Position numbers and translations under genes: made by a program. From assembly GCF_902497855.1 (NCBI RefSeq), contig NZ_CABVHU010000005.1, forward strand, positions 248,001 through 312,000: 64,000 bases of DNA, given 5' to 3'. The notes under the pieces were generated by a model. The model was not told the origin of the DNA and ran no database searches. It saw only the letters and a list, made by a program, of their open reading frames with translations. This document shows positions 58,413 through 64,000 of the stretch, piece after piece. This stretch comes from Pseudomonas fluorescens (GTDB lineage Bacteria; Pseudomonadota; Gammaproteobacteria; Pseudomonadales; Pseudomonadaceae). The number at the start of each line of letters is the position of its first letter. Within the stretch, counting starts at the first letter, position 1.

Positions 58413-59468
58413 TCAGGCGCTGAGCACCCGGCAAGCCTCAGCCGGCAAGGTCACCGACACCGGATTGCCAATGCTCAACCCGAACCCCTGGCACGGCGTG
58501 CTCAATGCCGTAAACGATACCCCGGAACACTCCACGGTGGTTTCAATCGTCGCGCCGATATCGCGCACGAACGTCACCTTGCCCAGCAAGCGATTGCCTG
58601 CCGTTGCCTGGGGCTGCGACAGTTGCAGGTCTTCAGGGCGAATCAGCATCCTGACCTTCTCCCCCACCACGATACTGCTGCAGATCGGCACTTCCAGGGC
58701 ATCGCCACCTGGCAAACCAATCTTGCCGTTGCCCAGTGCGGTAGCCGGGAAGATGTTGCCCGAGCCGATGAAGTCCGCGACAAATTCGTTGGCCGGATGG
58801 CGGTAGATCTCGATCGGCGTCCCCACTTGCTGCACGCGATGTTCGCCCAGCACGACGACGATATCCGCCATGGTCATGGCTTCACGCTGATCGTGGGTCA
58901 CCATGATCGTGGTGATGTTCAGGCGCTGTTGCAGCTGGCGGATTTCCACCTGCATGGATTCGCGCAGCTTTGCATCCAATGCCGACAACGGTTCGTCGAG
59001 CAACAGGATTTTCGGGTGATTGGCAATCGCCCGGGCAATCGCCACGCGCTGGCGTTGGCCGCCGGAGAGTTTCGACACCGGACGGTCGATCATTTCCTGC
59101 AGCTGAATCAGTTGCAGCAGCTCCACCACCCGCGCCTGCTGGTCAGCCTTGTCGACCCCGCGCAGTTTCAGCGGATAGGCGATGTTTTCCCCCACGGTCA
59201 TGTGCGGAAACAGCGCCAGGGATTGGAACACCATGCCGAAATTGCGCTGGTGCGCCGGGGTGTGGCCGATGTCTTCACCGTCCAGGCGGATCTCGCCGCC
59301 GCTCAGGGTTTCAAGCCCGGCGATCATGCGCAGCAAGGTGGTTTTGCCACAGCCGGACGGGCCGAGAAAACACACCAGTTTGCCCTCGGGCAAATGCAGG
59401 TTCACATCCTTCACCGCGCAGGCCGAGCCATAATGTTTCTCGACGTTTTCCAGAATCAGACCAGACAT
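58413..59468 (-). CDS. ABC transporter ATP-binding protein, polyamine type (PotA-like)
   Basis: 351 aa from the ATG at 59468. Walker A is GPSGCGKTTLLRMIAG, signature LSGGQRQRVAIARAIA, Walker B ILLLDEPLSALDAKLR, plus Q-loop FQSLALFPHMT. A C-terminal TOBE-type domain (VRMLIRPEDLQLSQPQ) follows, as in PotA/FbpC. It powers the two permeases encoded just upstream in the same operon. Substrate is inferred from family only. Confidence 0.92.
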   Translation of the reverse strand: MSGLILENVEKHYGSACAVKDVNLHLPEGKLVCFLGPSGCGKTTLLRMIAGLETLSGGEIRLDGEDIGHTPAHQRNFGMVFQSLALFPHMTVGENIAYPLKLRGVDKADQQARVVELLQLIQLQEMIDRPVSKLSGGQRQRVAIARAIANHPKILLLDEPLSALDAKLRESMQVEIRQLQQRLNITTIMVTHDQREAMTMADIVVVLGEHRVQQVGTPIEIYRHPANEFVADFIGSGNIFPATALGNGKIGLPGGDALEVPICSSIVVGEKVRMLIRPEDLQLSQPQATAGNRLLGKVTFVRDIGATIETTVECSGVSFTALSTPCQGFGLSIGNPVSVTLPAEACRVLSA

Positions 59469-59491
59469 ATCAACCACCTCAAGAAATAAGG

Positions 59492-59625
59492 TTCTGGCTG
59501 GAGGTCGCCGAGCGATGATCAGGCAAGGCAAAAGTCTGCGAAGAAGCGGAGTTGACTTTAGTCAATGAGCATTCTGAGCTGACTTTTAACGCAGCATGAT
59601 CGAGCGCAGGCACCTCCAGGCAGAA
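59492..59625. repeat. 134-bp imperfect palindrome in the ABC operon
   Basis: TTCTGGCTGGAGGT (59492-59505) is mirrored at 59612-59625 with one mismatch. The centre is TTGACT-TT-AGTCAA (59552-59565). AAAAGTC and GACTTTT lie in between. The outer arms are equidistant from the centre. It begins 2 bp from the permease stop (59627) and fills the gap to the ATPase gene. It resembles a dispersed repeat of fluorescens-group genomes, from memory only. Confidence 0.75.
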
Positions 59626-59626
59626 G

Positions 59627-60475
59627 CTAGAACGAAACGCCGCCTTCACCGACTAGCTTCTCCAACGCCCAGATCAGGACGAAGTCGATCAGCACGATCA
59701 GCACGGCAAACGAGAAAACGGTAGGGTCGAGCGAAGACACGGTGCGGCTGTACATCCAGATCGGCACGGTCATGACGTCGATGGTGTAGAGGAAATAGGT
59801 CACGGTGAATTCGTTGAACGAGACGATGAACGCCAGCAGCATCCCCGCCAGGATCCCCGACTTCATCAACGGCACCACCACATCGACAATCGCCCGCAGC
59901 GGTGAGGCGCCGAGCATCTGCGCGGCTTCTTCGACTTCGCTGCCGATGGAGAGCATCGCGGCGGTGCAGTTCTTCACCACGAAGGGCAACGCCAGGATCA
60001 CGTGGGCAATCACCAATCGCGAGGTGGTCATCTGGAATGGCAGGCTGTCGAACACCAGCAGCAACGCCAGGCCCAACACCACCATTGGGAACACCAGGGG
60101 CAACGACATCAGCTGCAGCGCCACGGCCTTGCCACGGAACTCGCAACGGGTCAGCGCATAAGCGGCCGGCACCGCGACAAGGGTGGCGAAGACCATGGTC
60201 AGGCAAGCGACCATCAGGCTGGTGGTCATGGCCTTGCCCAGGCTCAGCACATCGCTGGAGTCCGGCGAGACAAAGGTATGCCAGGCGGCCTTGTACCATT
60301 GCAGGCTGTAGCTGCTCGGCGGGAAGTCGAGGTTCGACGCCCCGCTGAACGACATCACGATCATGGTCAGGATCGGCAACACCGCCAGCAGCAGGATGAA
60401 GCCCGACAGGATGCCGGCGAACTTGCCGGTCTCGCCGGGCAGCAGCCCATAACGTTTCTTGGTCAGGGTGCTCAT
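59627..60475 (-). CDS. ABC transporter permease (PotC-like)
   Basis: 282 aa, six TM helices (first at about 15-38, ILSGFILLLAVLPILTMIV). The EAA loop has VEEAAQMLGASPLRAIVDVVVPLMKSGI. Overlaps the upstream permease by 4 nt (ATGA). Forms the membrane channel with the PotB-like subunit. Confidence 0.92.
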   Translation of the reverse strand: MSTLTKKRYGLLPGETGKFAGILSGFILLLAVLPILTMIVMSFSGASNLDFPPSSYSLQWYKAAWHTFVSPDSSDVLSLGKAMTTSLMVACLTMVFATLVAVPAAYALTRCEFRGKAVALQLMSLPLVFPMVVLGLALLLVFDSLPFQMTTSRLVIAHVILALPFVVKNCTAAMLSIGSEVEEAAQMLGASPLRAIVDVVVPLMKSGILAGMLLAFIVSFNEFTVTYFLYTIDVMTVPIWMYSRTVSSLDPTVFSFAVLIVLIDFVLIWALEKLVGEGGVSF

Positions 60476-61380
60476 TGGGAAGCCTCCAGCATGCGCCGAC
60501 GACGGCCGGTGATGTATTCGGACAAGGTCATGATCGCGAGCGTGGTGACAATCAACACCACACCGGCAGCGGAGGCGGCAGGCCAGTTCATCAGCGGGGC
60601 GATCTGGTCATGCACCATCACTGCCAGCATCGGCACGCGCCGGCCACCGAGCAGCAACGGCACCACGAAGCTGCTGGCGTTGTAGGCGAAGACCAGCGTC
60701 GCACCGGTGATGATCCCCGGCATGCTCATCGGCAGCACCACCTGGCGGAACACCTGCAGGCGGCTGGCGCCCAGGGTGGCGGCGGCTTCTTCGTAGGTAC
60801 GGGCGACGCCGCGCATGGCGCTGGCAATCGGCAGCACCGCCAGCGGGAAGGCCGTCTGCACCAGGCCCATCAGCACGCCGTTCTGGTTGTACAGCAGCAT
60901 GATCGGGCGCTTGATCAGGCCCAGGCCCATCAGCGCCTGATTGAGCATGCCGCCAGGACCCAGGATCACCAGCCAGCCATAGCTTTGCAGCAGCAGGTTG
61001 ACCAGCAACGGCAACAGCACCGCCGCGAGAAAGATCCGTCGCACAAAGGGCGAAGTCAGCCGCGACATGGTGTAGGCCACCGGGATCGCCAGCACCACCG
61101 CGATCACCGCGCTGATCAGGGCCAGGCGCAGGGTCAGCAGCAAGGATTTGAGGTAATAGGGTTCCAGCAATTGCGCGTAACTCGCCAGGCTGAACCCGGT
61201 CCATTCCGCGCCCTTGGTGCCCACGCTCATGCGCAGGACCAGCAGGCTGGCGGCGATCAATACGCCCAGAAACAGCATCGACGGCGAGAGGAAGAACCAG
61301 GCGCGGGTCGTCGGCGAAACGCCCCGGTTGGCACGCACTGGCGCCGCGCTTACCGGGTGAGTCAGAGGTTGGTGTTCCAT
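60472..61380 (-). CDS. ABC transporter permease (PotB-like)
   Basis: 302 aa from the ATG at 61380 (MEHQPLTHPVSAAPV); an in-frame GTG 12 codons upstream is less favoured. Six TM helices (from ARAWFFLSPSMLFLGVLIA-type start at about 30). EAA loop: YEEAAATLGASRLQVFRQVVLPMSMPGI. Partners the PotC-like permease. Follows the binding-protein gene after a REPIN. Confidence 0.9.
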   Translation of the reverse strand: MEHQPLTHPVSAAPVRANRGVSPTTRAWFFLSPSMLFLGVLIAASLLVLRMSVGTKGAEWTGFSLASYAQLLEPYYLKSLLLTLRLALISAVIAVVLAIPVAYTMSRLTSPFVRRIFLAAVLLPLLVNLLLQSYGWLVILGPGGMLNQALMGLGLIKRPIMLLYNQNGVLMGLVQTAFPLAVLPIASAMRGVARTYEEAAATLGASRLQVFRQVVLPMSMPGIITGATLVFAYNASSFVVPLLLGGRRVPMLAVMVHDQIAPLMNWPAASAAGVVLIVTTLAIMTLSEYITGRRRRMLEASQ

Positions 61381-61445
61381 AGCAGTGGTCTCGTCAATGG
61401 AAGATCGATGGGACACGGACGCGGGGTGTCAACCCTATCCCCTGT

Positions 61446-61560
61446 TGTAGGAGCGAGCTTGCTCGCGAAGGACGTAAGGGCGCCGCGTTTATCCAGGCAG
61501 CCCTCGTCATCGTTAACGTCCATCGTCGGAACGCCGCCCGGAGCAAGCTCGCTCCTACAG
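61446..61560. repeat. REPIN (GGAGCGAGCTTGC type) right after the binding-protein gene
   Basis: TGTAGGAGCGAGCTTGCTCG with CGAAGG at 61446; the far arm (complement ending 61560) is partly decayed with GCCGCCCGGAGC. The element ends 2 bp before the stop of the binding-protein gene (61562), so on the mRNA it directly follows that cistron. Confidence 0.85.
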
Positions 61561-61561
61561 A

Positions 61562-62665
61562 TCAGGAAGAAAAGATTTCCGTGTAGCGGCGAATCCATTG
61601 GTCATGCACGGAGGCCAGGAAGGCGTTGTCGTGCATGATCGCCTTCTCGGCAATCTGCTCCGGCGTGAGGATGTACGGGCTCTTGCGCGCTTCGGCGGAG
61701 ATGATTGCCTTGGCATTGACCGGACCGTTGTAGATGTCCTCGGCCATCTTGCCTTGCACCAGCGGGTCCAGGGAGTGGTTGATGAAGGCGTAGACCAGGT
61801 CGGTATCGCCCGGACGATTCTTCGGCATCACCGACAGCATCAGGTCGGTGTAGAAGCCTTCCTTCATGCCGAAGGTGGCGCCCAGACCGTAGGCCGGGTC
61901 GCGGATCTGTTTCGGGAAGAACGCCGGCGCGTACAACCCGCCCATGTCCAGGGAACCGGTGCGGAACAGTTCGGCGATCTGGTTCGGGTTTTCACCCAGG
62001 GTCACCACGCGATCCTTGAGTTCGGCGAGCTTCTTGAAGCCCGGCTCGATGTTGTGTTCGTCACCACCGGCCAGTTTGGCGGCGATGATGATCAGGTCCA
62101 TGGCCTCGGTCCAGTTCGGTGGCGGCAGGAAGATGTTCGGCGACAGGTCCGCGTCCCACAGGGCGGCATAGCTCTGCGGCGCTTCCTTCACGGTGCGGGT
62201 GCTGTAGACAAGACTGTTGCACCACAGCAGGTAACCGATGCCGTGGCCACTGGCGCCGGTGCGGTATTTCTCCGGCACGTCGACCAGGTTGGGAATGCGG
62301 TTGAGGTCGGGTTTTTCCAGCAGCCCGGCGGCGGCCAGGCCTTCGGCGCCAACGCCGGCCAGGGTGATGACGTCGTACTGCGGACGCTCACCGGCAGCCT
62401 TGAGTTTGGCGACCATTTCCGAGGTGCTGCCGGTGCGGTCGGCGATGACTTTGCAACCGTACTTGTCTTCGAAGGTCGCTGCGATGTTGCGCAGTGCGGC
62501 CAGGCCGGTGTCATCGGACCAGGTCAGCAGGCGCAGGGTCTTGCCCTGGAAGCGCGTATCGCTGGCATTGGCCCGGACGAAGGGCAGGCTCATGGCCGCT
62601 GCGGCTACGGACGCCACACCCACGGTTTTGATGAATTGACGTCGGTTCAGATCATGCTCGCCCAT
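61562..62665 (-). CDS. ABC transporter solute-binding protein, spermidine/putrescine type
   Basis: 367 aa from the ATG at 62665 (MGEHDLNRRQFIKTVGVASV). The N-terminus has a twin-arginine motif NRRQFIK and a hydrophobic run ending near ANA/SDT, so Tat export is likely. The mature protein resembles PotD/PotF: LRLLTWSDDTGLAALRNI, NSLVYSTRTVKEAP, YAALWDADLSPNIFLPP and a FINHSLDPLVQGKMAEDIY tail. Periplasmic; substrate probably a polyamine or related cation, unproven. Confidence 0.92.
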   Translation of the reverse strand: MGEHDLNRRQFIKTVGVASVAAAAMSLPFVRANASDTRFQGKTLRLLTWSDDTGLAALRNIAATFEDKYGCKVIADRTGSTSEMVAKLKAAGERPQYDVITLAGVGAEGLAAAGLLEKPDLNRIPNLVDVPEKYRTGASGHGIGYLLWCNSLVYSTRTVKEAPQSYAALWDADLSPNIFLPPPNWTEAMDLIIIAAKLAGGDEHNIEPGFKKLAELKDRVVTLGENPNQIAELFRTGSLDMGGLYAPAFFPKQIRDPAYGLGATFGMKEGFYTDLMLSVMPKNRPGDTDLVYAFINHSLDPLVQGKMAEDIYNGPVNAKAIISAEARKSPYILTPEQIAEKAIMHDNAFLASVHDQWIRRYTEIFSS

Positions 62666-62850
62666 GAAGGACTCCCTTTGTTTTTGTAAGTATGAGGTGG
62701 GTCGCAACCCTTGCATCCGCGCGGTCGGAGCTGCTTGAAGCCCCCGGTTTCAAAGGGCAGGAGCGGCGCCGACAGCTTCATCCTGAGGTCGTGCAAAACA
62801 GCTGACTATCGATAAAAACTCATTGAAGCCATGACGCTGGCGCATGCCTC

Positions 62851-62938
62851 CCTGTAGGAGCTGGCTTGCCAGCGAAAGCAGCCTCAAGCCTGGCGCCGCC
62901 CATGACGACGCCTTCGCCAGCAAGCCGGCTCCTACAGG
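62851..62938. repeat. REPIN, head-in, mixed arms
   Basis: CCTGTAGGAGCTGGCTTGCC at 62851, far arm of the GCCGGC/GCTGGC type, complement ending at 62938 (CCTACAGG). Between the aldehyde dehydrogenase and the binding-protein gene. Confidence 0.88.
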
Positions 62939-62944
62939 GGGCCG

Positions 62945-64000
62945 TCAGAGCGCCCGAATCACGTGTTTGATTTCCTGAAAGGCCTGCAAGCCCCACGGGC
63001 CCAATTCACGGCCGATGCTGCTCTGCTTGTAGCCACCCCAGGCGGTCTGCGGGAAGATCACTTGCGGCGCGTTGATCCACACCAGCCCCGCCTGCAAGGC
63101 ATTGGCGACCCGATCCGCGGCCTCGGTGTCGCGAGTGACGACGCTGGCCACCAGGCCAAACTGGCTGTCATTGGCCAGGGCAATCGCCTCTGCTTCGCTG
63201 GCAAAACTGCGCACGCAGATCACCGGGCCAAAAATTTCTTCACACCACAGCGCACTGTCCAGGGGCACATCGGTGAAAATCGTCGGCTGCAAAAAATAGC
63301 CGCGCGGCAGGTCCGCCGGACGATTGCCGCCGCACATCAGTTTGGCGCCGGCACTCAGACCGCGATCGATGTGGCCGAGCACACGCTGGTATTGCGCCTG
63401 ATTGACCAGTGCGCCCATTTCCACGTTCGGGTCGAACGGGTCGGCCACACGAATCGCTTCGGCGCGGGCTTTCAGTTTCGATAGGAACTCATCGGCCAAT
63501 TCATCGGCGACCAGCACGCGGCTGGTGGCCGAACACATCTGCCCGGCGTTGAAGAAACCGCCGCCACAGGCCACTTCAGCGGCCAGTTCGAGATCGGCAT
63601 CGGCGAGTACCAGCAGCGAGGATTTACCACCCAGTTCCAGGCTGACGCCCTTCACCGTTTCCGCTGCCCGTTGCATCACTTGCACGCCGACCGCATTACT
63701 GCCGGTGAAGGAGATCTTGGCGATTCGCGGATCAGCCGACAGCGGCGCACCGACCGCCAGGCCCGTGCCGCAGACCAGGTTGAACACGCCCTTGGGCAGG
63801 CCTGCCCCGGCGATGATCGCCGCCAGTTTCAGCTCCGGCAGCGGGGTCACTTCGGAAGGCTTGAGCACCACGCAGCAGCCGGCGGCCAACGCCGGGGCGA
63901 GTTTCCAGGCGGTGGTGACCATCGGGAAATTCCACGGCACGATCAGGCCGACCACACCGCAGGGTTCGCGGCGCAGGCGGGCGCTGAAATCGTCGGTAGG
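62945..64000 (-). CDS. NAD(P)-dependent aldehyde dehydrogenase (partial)
   Basis: 352 residues are visible; the frame stays open to the right edge (residues before GLIVPWNFPMVT are PTDDFSARLRREPCGV), so about 130 N-terminal residues lie outside. Motifs: VPWNFPMVTTAWKLAPALAAG, LELGGKSSLLVLADADLELA (base Glu), FFNAGQMCSATSRV (catalytic Cys) and EEIFGPVICV. Betaine/amino-aldehyde dehydrogenase group. Upstream of a polyamine-type ABC importer on the same strand, suggesting aminoaldehyde oxidation. Confidence 0.93.
   Translation of the reverse strand, partial: PTDDFSARLRREPCGVVGLIVPWNFPMVTTAWKLAPALAAGCCVVLKPSEVTPLPELKLAAIIAGAGLPKGVFNLVCGTGLAVGAPLSADPRIAKISFTGSNAVGVQVMQRAAETVKGVSLELGGKSSLLVLADADLELAAEVACGGGFFNAGQMCSATSRVLVADELADEFLSKLKARAEAIRVADPFDPNVEMGALVNQAQYQRVLGHIDRGLSAGAKLMCGGNRPADLPRGYFLQPTIFTDVPLDSALWCEEIFGPVICVRSFASEAEAIALANDSQFGLVASVVTRDTEAADRVANALQAGLVWINAPQVIFPQTAWGGYKQSSIGRELGPWGLQAFQEIKHVIRAL

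Noticed and set aside
61598..62689. 363-aa frame opposite the solute-binding protein
   Set aside because: Shadow; the minus strand has a Tat signal and a full PotD-type protein.

Overview
The window is chromosomal DNA of a Pseudomonas, most likely of the P. fluorescens group. The grounds are near-identity of many products to P. aeruginosa proteins (OprD, TolQ, MvaT, PurU, ArgJ, SecA), gene orders that match blocks I recall from P. aeruginosa PAO1, and many copies of the fluorescens-group REP sequence, mostly as inverted pairs (REPINs). I see no rRNA, tRNA, CRISPR array, insertion sequence, integrase or phage gene. This is mostly core genome, shaped by short palindromic repeats.

Layout. 1-3492 (minus) is the Tol envelope operon ybgC-tolQ-tolR-tolA-tolB, with tolB cut by the window edge. 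3620-9087 (minus) holds the Holliday-junction genes ruvC-ruvA-ruvB, yebC, aspS and a small zinc-ribbon gene. 9224-13603 holds a ribbon-helix-helix gene, a membrane protein fused to a cold-shock domain, slyX, a HIT gene and the porin oprD, which has a tandem ArgR-type operator upstream. 13742-25579 is the mscS-yajQ-panE-sensor kinase-cobalamin adenosyltransferase-Nudix/ThiE-GST-argJ-secA-dciA block. 25707-33594 holds a HerA-like ATPase, an amino-acid-type chemoreceptor, a cytochrome b561 and a three-gene glycosyltransferase/deacetylase/flippase operon. 33814-44840 holds purU, mvaT, sbcB, a tightly overlapping six-gene MoxR/DUF58 operon, a PilZ gene and a small lipoprotein gene. 45017-50154 holds pyruvate kinase, an enoyl-CoA hydratase, a ferredoxin reductase and class I fumarase. 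50378-55092 is a two-component system next to a dicarboxylate/2-oxoglutarate transporter that carries its own sigma-54 promoter and activator sites. 55200-58260 holds small metabolic and hypothetical genes and an AraC regulator. 58413-64000 (minus) is a polyamine-type ABC importer followed at the edge by a partial aldehyde dehydrogenase.

How parts work together. The sensor kinase, sigma-54 activator and KgtP-like carrier look like a self-contained circuit for sensing and taking up a C4/C5 dicarboxylate. The ABC operon has palindromic elements at two cistron junctions, just downstream of the binding-protein and permease stop codons, which could set different mRNA levels within one operon. The MoxR/DUF58 operon and the GT4-DUF2334-flippase operon are the least understood multigene systems here.

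Repeats. Thirteen REPINs occupy intergenic spaces. They form sequence sub-families in which the arms change together, and the inside-out arrangement lies mostly between convergent genes. A 134-bp palindrome and a second repeat module shared by two loci are further non-coding elements.
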